The position numbers and the translations under genes were made by a program. Positions 1-13,980 of a stretch of DNA of 64,000 nucleotides are shown in pieces. The notes beneath the pieces are model-generated. The model saw only the letters and a list, made by a program, of their open reading frames with translations. It had not been told where the DNA came from and did no database searches. The first letter of the stretch is position 1, and each line of letters starts with the position of its first letter. Origin of the DNA: Microglena sp. YARC (Eukaryota > Chlorophyta > Chlorophyceae > Chlamydomonadales > Chlamydomonadaceae); contig CM039466.1 of assembly GCA_022414725.1 (NCBI GenBank), positions 15,047,287 through 15,111,286 on the forward strand, read 5' to 3'.

Positions 1-375
1 CTTTGGTGGAAACATCAACTTTAATTCAAAGCTACCTGAATGGAGCTTTTTCGACGCCCATCCGGCCCTGACCCAGAATGGTAGCTTGAAAAATCTGAAA
101 ACCCGTTTCCCTCCGTTCACGTCCTCCCGGGCCGCAATCAGCGAGTCCTCCGCGATGAATAACATTAGAATCCCGGACACCTTGCAGTCCGTGCGACCTG
201 AAGCACTGGAGGTGAAAAACAGATGCCAATGCCTGAGTGAAAATGCCCCAAAAGGCCCTTAGACGAAGTACACAGAGTGCAGATGGGCGAACAGGCCTGT
301 AGAGCGAACTATCAGCCCTCCCTCTCTCTCGTCACCTTCCCCACCATCAACGTTTTTCTCCCGTCCCTGCTTTAG
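1..375. other. unassigned 5' stretch, probably intron of the CBP60-like gene
   Basis: No convincing coding segment is visible. It ends in a pyrimidine-rich tract and a TTTAG acceptor directly before the first recognisable exon, so it is best read as the 3' part of an intron. The upstream exon or exons lie outside the window. Confidence 0.5.
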
Positions 376-575
376 GACTATGTGCGTCAGAGGCTGGGCC
401 AGTTTGTTGGCCTCTACACGAGGCGCATCATCCAGCTGGTACCCCCGGGCACCATCAGCAGGGAAGGGTTAGAGCAAGCAGCGTTTGAAGTCGTTGAAAG
501 CATGCCTGTGCCAGAATTCGCGCAAATCGCACTCGAGAGCAGGGAGCTGCAGCTGGTCTTTCGACATGATTGCAT
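376..575 (+). CDS. CBP60-like exon A (first visible)
   Basis: The acceptor is CCTGCTTTAG. The frame starts [10 protein letters not shown] and ends LQLVFRHDC plus two bases of a split codon, before a GTACGT donor at 576. ESRELQLVF matches the first beta strand of the CBP60 domain. The split codon completes with the G at 3861, which keeps the frame. Confidence 0.7.
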
Positions 576-3500
576 GTACGTAATTTAACAGGGCCAAAGT
601 GGGGTGAAGAAGAAACCTTTATCAGCACTGTCTGGACCTACCCCACCACCTCACTTCCCCACTTCCTTATTCAAAACATTTGCACCCACCAGCTGTCTCT
701 CTGTGTGGCTATCAGTCGTGTAGGCTGCTCATCATCTACGGCAAGCATTTTGAACAAGCATTATGTTCAGTTCTGTGTCGCATGCTGCTCAGTGGAGGTC
801 CACATGCACGGGGATTGGTTATGGACTTACAGGAAATGGGGGTGCAGAATGATTGACAGGACATGGGGGCGCAAGACATGTGGATGAAAGCAATTGACTG
901 AACGCACACAAGGTGCACTCAGGTAACAATGCATGGGGATGCATGTGAAACGGAGTGCCACACCATTGGGCGTATCGAAAAGGCAACTTAATATGTCCAG
1001 TTACTGAATACTAGGTACTTATACCCATATATATATATAGACTAGTAGCAGAATAACCTGCTATAGGTGTATCATGTGTATGCATCATGTGTATGCAGGA
1101 TGCTGACCATGGGGATGAACATATTGACTGCATGCACATAAGGTGCACTCAGGGGGACATTGTTCGGGGATGCAGGTGTGCATGCATCACAGACATGCAG
1201 GATTTAGGACATGGGGATGTTCGTGATTGACCGCATGCACATAAGGTGCACTCAGAGGACATTGTACGGGGATGCATCATGTGTATGCAGGATACTGACC
1301 ATGGGGATAAATGTGATTGCTAGCTTGCACACAAATTGCACTCAGAGAACATTGTACGGGGATGCATCATGTGTATGCAGGATACTGACCATGGGGATGA
1401 ATGAGATTGCCAGCATGCACACAAATTGCATCCAGGGAACATTGTACGGGGATGCAGGTGTGCATGCATCATTGACATGCGGGACCCAGGACATGGGGGT
1501 GAAAGCGATTGACTGCATGCACATAAGGTGCACTCAGAGGACATTGTACGGGGATGCATCATGTGTATGCAGGATACTGACCATGGGGATGAATGTGATT
1601 GCCAGCATGCACACAAATTGCATCCAGGGAACATTGTACGGGGATGCAGGTGTGCATGCATCATTGACATGCGGGACCCAGGACATGGGGGTGAAAGCGA
1701 TTGACTGCATGCACATAAGGTGCACTCAGAGGACAATGTACGGGGATGCAGGTGTGCATGCATCATTGACACTGACCGTGGGGGTCCAGCATGAAGATAT
1801 GTGCTATGCGTGTACCTAGGTGGTTCTAAGCCCAGGTGCACGTGTGTGGTTGTGGATTCACAGGACATTGAGACAAACGTGATTGACTGCATGCGCAGAA
1901 GGTGCACTCAGGGGACATTGTATGGGCATGCATCATAGACATGCAGGTAACTGACAATGGGGGTCCAGGGTGGACAGATGTGCTATGTGTGTGTATGGCT
2001 GTCCCTAGGTGGTTATAAGCACGTGTGTGGTTATGGATTTACAGGACATTGGGATGAAAGCGATTGACTGCATGCACATAAGGTGCACTCAGGGGACAAT
2101 GTACGGGGATGCAGCTGGGCATGCATCATTGACACGCAGGTTAGTGACCATGGGAGTACAGGGTGGAGAGGTGTGCTTTGTGTGTGTATGGCTATGTCCC
2201 TTGGTGGTTGTAAGCCCATGAGCACATGTGTGGTTATGGACGCACAGGACACACATTGGGATGAACTTGATTGCCTGCATGCACATAAGGTGCACTCAGA
2301 GGGACATTGTATGGGGATGCAGTTGGGCATGCATCATTGACACGCAGGTTACTGACCATGGGGTTCCAGCATGGAAAGATGTGCTATGTGTGTCCATAGG
2401 TGGTTCTAAGTCCGTGAGCACGTGTGAGGTTATGGACCCACAGGACATGGGGATGAAAGTGATTGATTGCATGCACATACGGTGCACTCAGGGGGACACT
2501 GTATGGGGATGCATCATGTGTATGCAGGATAATGACCATGGAGACAAACGTGATTGACTGCATGCACATAAGCTGCATTCAGGAAATAAATTCTGTGATG
2601 CAGGTAGGGATGCATCATGTGTATGCAGGATACTGACCATGGGGACGAACGTGATTGACTGCATGCACTTAAGTTGCATTCAGGGAACATTGCATGCGAA
2701 TGCAGGTGGGCTTGCATCATAGACATGCAGGATCCAGGACGTGGGGATGAAAGTGAGTGATTGCATGCACTTTATGTGCTCTCAGGGGAACATTGTATGG
2801 GGGTGACACGTGCGTTTGCAGGATCCGGGACATGGGGATGAATGTGATTGACTGCATGCACATAAGGTGCACTCAGGGCACATTGTATGGGTATGCAGTT
2901 TGGAATGCATCATAGACATGCAGGTTACTGACAGTGGGGATCAACGTTATTGACTGCATGCACATAAGGTGCACTCAGGTGACATTGTACGGTACAGGTG
3001 GGCATGCATCATTGACACGCAGGTTACTGAGCGTGGTTGTATACATTATATTTGTTGTATAGGTTGCTTGGACCCCCAGTACGCCCTGTGCCAACACAAC
3101 CCCAATCGGCGCTGCCTGGTTGACTTCGGCCGCAAATACTTGGTCAACAATGTGTTGACCACCAAATGCGGCACAACCATCCATCCATCCATCCATCCAT
3201 CCATTTATCTATCCATCCATCCATCCATCCATCCATCCATCCATCCATCTTTCCATCCATCCATCGATCCATCCATCCATCTATCCATCCATCCATCTAT
3301 CCATCCATCCATCTATCCGTCCATCCATCTATTTATCCATCCATCCATCCATCCATCCATCCATCCATCCATCCATCCATCCATCCATCTATTTATCCAT
3401 CCATCCATCCATCCATCCATCCATCCATCCATCCATCCATCCATCCATCCATCCATCCATCCATCCATCCATCCATCCATCCATCCATCCATCCATCCAT

Positions 3501-6500
3501 CCATCCATCCATCCATCCATCCATCCATCCATCCATCCATCCATCCATCATCCATCCATCCATCCATCCATCCATCCATCCATCCATCCATCCATCCATC
3601 CATCCATCCATCCATCCATCCATCCATCTATCCATCCATCCATTCATCCATCCATCCATCCATCCATCCATCCATCCATCCATCCATCCATCCATCCATC
3701 CATCCATCCATCCATCCATCCATCCATCCATCTATCCATCCATCCATCCATCCATCCATCCACCCACTCACCCACCCACCCACCCATCCATCCATCTATC
3801 CATCCATCCATCCATCCATCCATCCACACCCCTACTACCCCCCTCTCCGCCCCCTCTTAGGGCCCTCGGATGCCTAGACCCTCAGTGTGCCCTGTGCCAG
3901 CACAACCCCAATCGGCGCTGCCTCGTCAACTTTGATCGCAAGTACTTGGTCAACGATGTGTTAAAAGCTAAATGTGGTGCCACAATCAGAGTGGAGTTGA
4001 TAGACCGCCAGACAGGGGTGCAGGTGGATGATGATATGCTCGAACTGAGGCTGGAGGTGAGTACTTGGTCAACAATACGTTAAAAGCTTAAGGTGGTGCC
4101 TCAATCAGAGTGGAATTGATAGACCGCCAGACAGGGGTGCAGGTGGATGATGATATGCTCGAACTGAGGCTGGAGGTGAGTACTTGGTCAACAATTCGTT
4201 ATAAGCTTAAGGTGGTGCCTCAATCAGAATGGAATTGATAGACCGCCAGACAGGGGTGCAGGTGGATGATGATATGCTCCAACTGAGGCTGGAGGTGAGT
4301 ACTTGGTCAACAATTCGTTAAAAGCTTAAGGTGGTGCCTCAATCAGAGTGGAATTGATAGACCGCCAGACAGGGGTGCAGGTGGATGATGATATGCTCGA
4401 ACTGAGGCTGGAGGTGAGTACTTGGTCAACAATACGTTAAAAGCTTAAGGTGGTGCCTCAATCAGAGTGGAATTGATAGACCGCCAGACAGGGGTGCAGG
4501 TGGATGATGATATGCTCGAACTTAGGCTGGAGGTGAGTACTTGGTCAACAATTCGTTAAAAGCTTAAGGTGGTGCCTCAATCAGAGTGGGATTGATAGAC
4601 CACCAGACAGGGGTGCAGGTGGATGATGATATGATCGAACTGAGGCTGGAGGTGAGGGAATGGAGAATATGTGGTCATAAATTCATGATATTGGGAGAAG
4701 CAAACATATGGCAAGCACCTTGCAAAGTATGTGTTGAATGCCACGTGTGGCGCGCAGCTATTGTAGTGGGATTGATAGACTGCTAGACAGGAGTGCTGGT
4801 GGATGATGATATGCTTGAAGTGAGGCTGGAGGTGAGGGGATGGAAACTTTATGATCATATACTCATGTGCTTTTGATATGCAAACATATCGCAAGCACCT
4901 GGTTAACGATGTGTTGAAAGCCTTGTGTGGCGCCCAACCATTATAGTGAATATATACTGCCAGACAGGAGTACTGGTGGACTAAGCTATGCTATGCTATG
5001 CTATGCTATGCTATGCTATGCTATGCTATGCTATGCTATGCTATGCTATGCTATGCTATGCTATGCTATGCTATGCTATGCTATGCTATGCTATGCTATG
5101 CTATGCTATGCTATGCTATGCTATGCTATGCTATGCCATGCTATGCTATGCTATGCTATGCTATGCTATGCTATGCTATGCTATGCTATGCTATGCTATG
5201 CTACGCTATGCTATGCTGTGCTGTGCTATGCTATGCTACGCTGTGCTGTGCTGTGCTGTGCTACGCTACGCTATGCTATGCTATTCTATACTGTTCCATG
5301 CTATGCTATGCTATGCTCGAGCTGAGGCTGGAGGTGAGGGGATGATAATGAATCCATATTATATGTTACAGATGTGTGTGCAGTGTTTCTTACACTGTTT
5401 ATGTATGGCCGAGCCCCCCCCTTCCGGGGGGCGGAAGCCCCCAGGGTTAATATGTCAGTCTGCGGTGACCGAGACGAAGCCTGGCAGGTCAGCCAACTGT
5501 CTCGTAACTAACTGGCTTCGGCCAGCTTCATTTCCGTTGCCAACACACTCTGCCAATCTTCCGCTTCGCTTGCGACCCAGGGTTACCTATTTATCAGTCT
5601 GCGGTGACTGAGACGAAGCCTGGCAGGTCAGCCAACTGTCTCATTTCTAACTGGTTCAGGCCAGCTTCATTTCCATTGCCAACACACTCTGCCAATTTTC
5701 CGCTTAGCTTGCGATCCAGGGTTACCTATTTGTCAGTCTGCGGTGACCAAGACGAAGCCTGGCACGTCAGCCAACTGTCTCATAACTAACTGGCTTCAGC
5801 CAGCTCCATTTCCGTTGCCAACACACTCAGCTAATTTTCGGCGTCGCTTGCGACGCTGCATAGGACTTGATCAGGCTACTCATGACAACTTCCAGCCAGC
5901 TCCATCAGCCAGCCACTGGGTCAAGCCCAAATTTTGCAGCTGCATTGGAATGCCCAACATGACAGCTTTTAGACACGCTAGCTAGCTTAGGGTTTGGCCC
6001 AGGGATGGGAGAAAGGAGCTGGCTAGAAGCTACTGAGCGTAGCTACCAAAGGACAGTGCATATGTTGCAGTTGTGTGTGCAGTCCTTGTAAGACAATCCC
6101 TCTGAGATCACTTCCATACCAAAACCAAACCGAAACCAAGTTCAAACTCAAATTCGTCTCCAAATCCAAAGCCAAAAACATGCCCCAACTCCGTAACCAA
6201 CCTAAAACCAAACCAAACCAAACCAAATGCTCACCCAACCACCCAACCCCACCCTACCAAACTGAACCTAGCCAAGCCAAACCAAATGCTCACCCAACCA
6301 CCCAACCACCCAACCCTACACTCCCCTACCAAACCAAACCTAGCCAGACCAAAACAAATGCCCACCCCACCACCCATCAAACAATGTAGCTTCTCTCTAA
6401 AACAAATCCACCACCTGCTTTTGTGCTGCAGATGTTCCTGTTAGACGGGAATCTATACGACACCAAGTTCTTAGAAGGCACCAAGGATGGCTCTGAGGTG

Positions 6501-6574
6501 GAGGATGACTCTGACACCTTCATGCTGTTACTCAACAAGAAGAAGGTGAGCATTTATTGTGTATTTTCCCGGTA

Positions 6575-6621
<47 letters not shown>

Positions 6622-7767
6622 GAGAGAGAGATTCCCGTTCATGCTGCTACTCAACAAGAAGAAGGTGGGAATATATTGTTTCTTTCCCCGAGAAAAACAT
6701 TTTCATGTTAATCATTTTTCATTAATTTTTCATTGATTTTTCCAGGATTTTCCAAACAATACACAGAGCTCATTATCATCAAACATGTTTACTTATTTTT
6801 TCTGATTAAAACATATTTTTAAATCCTGATTTGAGAATTGAAATCCAGATACTGCGCTTTAGTTTTGGTACCTCTGTTGATATTCTATTCACGCATCCTC
6901 CTCCCGATAGTTCAAATACATATAAGCTCGCCAGATATGAATTATTTAATTTCCTGAGTAAAAATAATGTTTTATCCTGATAGTGTACTTAATTATTTTG
7001 GATACCTCTGTTTTTATTTTGGATTTTTATTATTATATTTTATTATTTTATTATTATATTTTACTATTTATACCTCTGTTTTTATTTTGGATTTTTATTA
7101 TTATATTTTATTATTTTATTATTATATTTTACTATTTATACCTCTGTTTTTATTTTGGATTTTTATTATTATATTTTATTATTTTATTATTATATTTTAC
7201 TATTTATACCTCTGTTTTTATTTTGGATTTTTATTATTATATTTTATTATTTTATTATTATATTTTACTATTTATACCTCTGTTTTTATTTTGGATTTTT
7301 ATTATTATATTTTATTATTTTATTATTATATTTTACTATTTATACCTCTGTTTTTATTTTGGATACCTCTGTTTTTATTCTTTTCAGGCATCCTCTTCCT
7401 GGTATTTCAAATATAAAAGCTCATCACATATTTACGGCATATTTAATATTTAATTTCACGAGTAAAAATTATGTTTAAACCCTGAAAGAGAATTCACATC
7501 CTGATATGAGAATTTAAATCATGATATGAGAGTTGAAACCCTGATATTGCTTATTTACATCCTGATATGTTTATTTTGGAAATCAGTTTGGATCAGTCTT
7601 CGTTGCAATTATTTTATTTTTATTATTTTTGACACCATTATTAAACAGCCTTCAAAGTAAGTAAATGTTTTAACTTCAAATGCCTAGCCTCATCCGCTTC
7701 ACTTCACACGTCCCTACCATTCTGATCGCGTACCCCTATCCCCATACCCCCACCACTCACTGCCCCC

Positions 7768-7798
<31 letters not shown>

Positions 7799-10700
7799 AC
7801 ACACGCACACACACACACCATTCACCCACCCCTCAGAATACCCCTCTCCTTGTTTGCGGCGCTGGCGGCAGCAACGACGCAATTGGGAAGGTTTTGGTGA
7901 CAGTCATGGTGAGTTGAGGTGCTGTTACAGCCCCTCGCAGGGGCGAGGGCGAGGGTGAGTTGAGGTGCTGTTACTTCCCCTCGCCGGGGCGAGGGTGAGG
8001 ACGAGGGTGAGGGTGAGGGTGAGTTGAGGTGCTGTTACTGCTCCTCCCCTGGTGTTCATTCCCTGCCTATACCCCCAAGCTTTGTTGTGGGGGTGAGGGC
8101 TCGAGCAAGGGTGAGGGCGGGAGCAGGAGCAGGGCTGAGGGCTGGGGTCAGTGTTGAGTTGTGGGTACGCGTCAGTGACAGGGAAAGGGTGAGTTGATGT
8201 GCCGTTACTGCCCATCCCCTGGTGTTCATTCCCTGCCTATCCCCTCTAGCCAGGTTGTGAAGCTGAGGGTGAGGGCGGGAGCAGGAGCAGGGCTGATGGC
8301 TGGGGTCAATGTTAGGGTGTGGGTACGGGTCAGTGACAGGGTGAGGGCAAGGGTGAGGGCAAGGGTGATGGTGAGATGCTGTTACTGACCATCCCCTGGT
8401 GCTCATTCCCTGCCTATCACCTCAAGCCTAGTTGTGAGGGTGGGGGTGAGGGCTGGGGTCAGTGTTAGGGTGTCGGTAGGGGTCAGTGACAGGGTGAAGG
8501 TGAGTTGATGTGCCGTTACTGCCCATCCCCTGGTGTTCATTCCCTGCCTGTACCCTCAAGCCTGGTTGTGAAGCTGAGGGTGAGGGTGGGAGCAGGAGCA
8601 GGGCTGATGGCTGGGGTCAGTGTTAGGGTGTGGGTACGGGTCAGTGACAGGGTGAAGGTGAGTTGATGTGCCGTTACTGACCATCCCCTGGTGCTCATCC
8701 CCTGCCTATCCCCTGAAGCTTTGTTGTGAGGGTGGGGGTGAGGGCGGGAGCGAGGCTGAGGGCTGGGGTCAGGGTTAGGGTGTGGGTAGGGGTCAGTGAC
8801 AAGACGCGGGCAAGGATGAGGGAGAGGGTGAGGGATCGTGGAGTTCATGGGCAAGGGTGAGGGGAAGGGTGAGGTCAAGGGAAAGTGTGAGGGCCAAGGA
8901 AGAGGGAGAGGGTGAGGGTAAGGGAAAGTGTGAGGGACAAGGGAGAGGGTGGGGTTAGGGGTGAGGGCGAGGGTGAGTGACAGTGTTAGGGCAAGAACAA
9001 GGGTGGGTAAGAGGGTGAGGGTAAGGGAGAGGGTTAGGGTAAGGAAAGTGTGAGGGGTGAGGGCGAGGGTGAGGTTAGGGATGAGGGCGAGGGTGAGTGA
9101 CAGTGTTAATGCAAGAACGAGGGTGGGTAAAAAGGTGAGGGCAGGGTAAGAGCAAGGGCGAGGCCAAGGATGAGGAAGAAGGTGGCGGTGGGGGTCAGTG
9201 TGAGGGCACAGCTGAGGGTGGGGAAGAGGGTAGGGGTGAGGGCGAGGGTAAGTAACAGTATATATACAAGAAGTAGGGTGGGTAAAAGGGTGAGGGCAGG
9301 GTAAGAGCAAGGGCAAGGCCAAGGGTGGGGAAGAAGGTGACGGTGGGGGTCAGTGTGAGGGCACAGCTGAGGGTGGGGAAGAGGGTAGGGGTGAGGGCGA
9401 GGGTGAGTGACAGTGTTAGGGCAAGAACAAGGGTGGGTAAGAGGGTGAGGGTTAGGGAGAGGGTGAGGGGTGAGGAAGAGGGGTGGGGTTAGGGGTGAGG
9501 GCGAGGGTGAGTGACAGTGTTAGGGCAAGAACGAGGGTGGGTAAGAGGGTGAGGGTAAGGGAGAGGGTGAGGGATCGTGGAGTTCATGGGCAAGGGTGAG
9601 GGGAAGGGTGAGGTCAAGGGAAAGTGTGAGGGCCAAGGAAGAGGGAGAGGGTGAGGGTAAGGGAAAGTGTGAGGGACAAGGGAGAGGGTGGGGTTAGGGG
9701 TGAGGGCGAGGGTGAGTGACAGTGTTAGGGCAAGAACAAGGGTGGGTAAGAGGGTGAGGGTAAGGGAGAGGGTTAGGGTAAGGAAAGTGTGAGGGGTGAG
9801 GGCGAGGGTGAGGTTAGGGATGAGGGCGAGGGTGAGTGACAGTGTTAATGCAAGAACGAGGGTGGGTAAAAAGGTGAGGGCAGGGTAAGAGCAAGGGCGA
9901 GGCCAAGGATGAGGAAGAAGGTGGCGGTGGGGGTCAGTGTGAGGGCACAGCTGAGGGTGGGGAAGAGGGTAGGGGTGAGGGCGAGGGTAAGTAACAGTAT
10001 ATATACAAGAAGTAGGGTGGGTAAAAGGGTGAGGGCAGGGTAAGAGCAAGGGCAAGGCCAAGGGTGGGGAAGAAGGTGACGGTGGGGGTCAGTGTGAGGG
10101 CACAGCTGAGGGTGGGGAAGAGGGTAGGGGTGAGGGCGAGGGTGAGTGACAGTGTTAGGGCAAGAACAAGGGTGGGTAAGAGGGTGAGGGTTAGGGAGAG
10201 GGTGAGGGGTGAGGAAGAGGGTGGGGTTAGGGGTGAGGGCGAGGGTGAGTGACAGTGTTAGGGCAAGAACGAGGGTGGGTAAGAGGGTGAGGGTAAGGGA
10301 GAGGGTGAGGGATCGTGGAGTTCATGGGCAAGGGTGAGGGGAAGGGTGAGGTCAAGGGAAAGTGTGAGGGCCAAGGAAGAGGGAGAGGGTGAGGGTAAGG
10401 GAAAGTGTGAGGGACAAGGGAGAGGGTGGGGTTAGGGGTGAGGGCGAGGGTGAGTGACAGTGTTAGGGCAAGAACAAGGGTGGGTAAGAGGGTGAGGGTA
10501 AGGGAGAGGGTTAGGGTAAGGAAAGTGTGAGGGGTGAGGGCGAGGGTGAGGTTAGGGATGAGGGCGAGGGTGAGTGACAGTGTTAATGCAAGAACGAGGG
10601 TGGGTAAAAAGGTGAGGGCAGGGTAAGAGCAAGGGCGAGGCCAAGGATGAGGAAGAAGGTGGCGGTGGGGGTCTGTGTGAGGGCACAGCTGAGGGTGGGG

Positions 10701-13700
10701 AAGAGGGTAGGGGTGAGGGCGAGGGTAAGTAACAGTATATATACAAGAAGTAGGGTGGGTAAAAGGGTGAGGGCAGGGTAAAAGAGCAAGGGCAAGGCCA
10801 AGGGTGGGGAAGAAGGTGACGGTGGGGGTCAGTGTGAGGGCACAGCTGAGGGTGGGGAAGAGGGTAGGGGTGAGGGCGAGGGTGAGTGACAGTGTTAGGG
10901 CAAGAACAAGGGTGGGTAAGAGGGTGAGGGTAAGGGAGAGGGTGAGGGGTGAGGAAGAGGGTGGGGTTAGGGGTGAGGGCGAGGGTGAGTGACAGTGTTA
11001 GGGCAAGAACGAGGGTGGGTAAGAGGGTGAGGGTAAGGGAGAGGGTGAGGGATCGTGGAGTTCATGGGCAAGGGTGAGGGGAAGGGTGAGGTCAAGGGAA
11101 AGTGTGAGGGCCAAGGAAGAGGGAGACGGTGAGGGTAAGGGAAAGTGTGAGGGACAAGGGAGAGGGTGGGGTTAGGGGTGAGGGCGAGGGTGAGTGACAG
11201 TGTTAGGGCAAGAACAAGGGTGGGTAAGAGGGTGAGGGTAAGGGAGAGGGTTAGGGTAAGGAAAGTGTGAGGGGTGAGGGCGAGGGTGAGGTTAGGGATG
11301 AGGGCGAGGGTGAGTGACAGTGTTAATGCAAGAACGAGGGTGGGTAAAAAGGTGAGGGCAGGGTAAGAGCAAGGGCGAGGCCAAGGATGAGGAAAGAAGG
11401 TGGCGGTGGGGGTCTGTGTGAGGGCACAGCTGAGGGTGGGGAAGAGGGTAGGGGTGAGGGCGAGGGTAAGTAACAGTATATATACAAGAAGTAGGGTGGG
11501 TAAAAGGGTGAGGGCAGGGTAAGAGCAAGGGCAAGGCCAAGGGTGGGGAAGAAGGTGACGGTGGGGGTCAGTGTGAGGGCACAGCTGAGGGTGGGGAAGA
11601 GGGTAGGGGTGAGGGCGAGGGTGAGTGACAGTGTTAGGGCAAGAACAAGGGTGGGTAAGAGGGTGAGGGTAAGGGAGAGGGTGAGGGGTGAGGAAGAGGG
11701 TGGGGTTAGGGGTGAGGGCGAGGGTGAGTGACAGTGTTAGGGCAAGAACGAGGGTGGGTAAGAGGGTGAGGGTAAGGGAGAGGGTGAGGGTAAGGAAAGT
11801 GTGAGGGGTGAGGAAGAGGGTGGGGTTAGGGGTGAGGGCGAGGGTGAGTGACAGTGTTAGGGCAAGAACGAGGGTGGGTAAGAGGGTGAGGGTAAGGGAG
11901 AGGGTGAGGGTAAGGAAAGTGTGAGGGGTGAGGAAGAGGGTGGGGTTAGGGGTGAGGGCGAGGGTGAGTGACAGTGTTAGGGCAAGAACGAGGGTGGGTA
12001 AGAGGGTGAGGGCAGGGTAAGAGCAAGGACAAGGCCAATGGTGGGGGAGAAGGTGACGGTGAGGGTTAGTGCGAGGGAAAAGCTGTGGGTGGGGAAGAGG
12101 GTAGGGGTGAGGGCGTGGGTGAGTGACAGTGTTAGGGCAAGAACGAGGGTGGGGAAGAGGGTGAGGGTAAGGGAATGTGTGAGGTCAAAGCTGGGGATGA
12201 GGAAGAGGGTAAGGGTGAGGGCGAGGGTGAGTGACAGTGTTTATGCAAAAATGAGGGTGGGTAAGAGGGTGATGGCAGGGTAAGGCACCTCTATCATTTC
12301 TCACACCAATGCCCCTGTTCCCCCTGTCGCAAAATGTCACTGACTGCAGCAAAGCTATCCCCTATTGCCTGTTCCTTTATCATTTTTCACATCAATCCCC
12401 CTGTTCCCCCCTGCTCCTCTGCCCCCCCTGCCGCACAATTTCCCTGACAGCAGCAAAGCTATCATCTCAGGCCTGTTCCTTTCTTTTTTCTCACTTCAAT
12501 CCCCCACCCCCCCCCACCCCCCACCCACACACACACCCTTGCAGAACTGTAAAGGAATACTTCCAGATCTGCATGTCACCAACAGCAGCGAAGCTATTGT
12601 CTCTGGCCTGTTCCTTTCCTATTTCTCACTTTAATCCCCCACCGCACCCCACTGCACCCCAACCCCAACCCCAACCCTAATCCCAACCCCCACCCCCAAT
12701 TTCACCCAACCCACCCCAATCCCAACCCCCACCCCATCCCACCCCATCCCACCCCATCCCACCCCATCCCACCCCATCCCACCTCGACCCCCTTGCAGAA
12801 CGGTAAAGGAATCCTTCCAGATCTGCATGTCACCGACAGTAGTGAAGCAATCCTCTCTGGCCGCAAGCCTCCCTTCAGGCTGCTGGTGAGGGCCATGCTG
12901 CCTGAGAACAGACCCAACCTGAAGATCAGACATGCAATCTCAGAGGGCTTTGTTGTCGCCACCCGGAGAACACGGACAGCTGGAAAGGTGAGAGATACAC
13001 TCAGATACATAATATATCTACCCCCCCCCAAATTCCACACCTGGGCATCAGGCTGCTGGTGAGGGCCATGCTGCCTGAGAACAGACCCAACCTAAAGATC
13101 AGACATGCAATCTCAGAGGGCTTTGTTGTCGCCAACCGGAGAACGCGGACAGCTGGAAAGGTGAGAGATACACTCAGATACTTTATATATTTACTTCCCC
13201 AAATTCCACACCTGGACATTCGTTTGCCAGATGCAGAGATGCTTAATGTGTATGTCCAAATCCTTATTAAAATCACCATTGATTTGGTCAACTGGAGGCG
13301 AATTTTATCAACTGTAGGTGAATCTGATTAACTGGAGGTCCATTTGGTTAACTGGAGGTGAATTTGGTTAACTGGAGGTGAATTTGGTTAACTGGAGGTG
13401 AATCTGGTCAACCTGAGGTGCATTTAAAATCGCTGTCGATTTGGTCAACAGGAGGTCATTTTTATTAACTGGAGGTGAATTTGATTAACTGGAGGTCAAT
13501 TTTATCAACTGTTGATTTGGTCAACTGGAGGTGAATTTAATTATATTGGTCAATTTTATCAACTGGAGGTCAATTTGGCCAGCTGGAAGTCAAATTGACC
13601 TCCAGTTGATCAAATCGACCTCCAGTTGGCCAAGTTGACCTCCAGACCTCAAGTGGATGACCTGGTAATTCTTGTCAACTGGAGGTCAATTTGGTTAACT

Positions 13701-13942
13701 GGATGACAAATCATCCTCCAGTTGGCCAAATTGACCTCCAGACCTCCACAGGGTGACCTGGTAAGTTTTATCTACTGGAGGTCAATTTAGTGAACTGGAT
13801 GACAAATCATCCTCCAGTTCAGGAGTAGCCCAGGCCTCAAAATTTTCAGTCACGCGGATCAATTTTTTCTGACAATGGGGCTGTAATGGCATGTTTAATG
13901 GCGATATTAAAAGTCACTTTTCAGGTCATTCTGAGCACCTCA

Positions 13943-13980
<38 letters not shown>

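Noticed and set aside
1080..3045. CRISPR-like appearance of regularly spaced repeats
   Set aside because: No unique spacers; the whole unit repeats, and the setting is a eukaryotic intron.
3166..4083. Long frames of Ile-His-Pro-Ser or Met-Asp-Gly-Trp repeats
   Set aside because: They are three-frame readings of the (CATC)n microsatellite on either strand, without unique sequence.
4927..5611. Frames of Met-Leu-Cys-Tyr-Ala repeats
   Set aside because: Produced by (CTATG)n, whose length of five keeps all frames open.
6967..7478. Hydrophobic frames of about 150 residues suggestive of membrane proteins
   Set aside because: The 68-bp AT-rich repeat gives similar Phe/Tyr/Ile/Leu-rich reading in each forward frame.
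8537..10061. Pro/Leu/Thr-rich minus-strand frames up to 261 residues
   Set aside because: Complement of the G-rich minisatellite; duplicated exactly with the 739-bp unit and without start context or domains.
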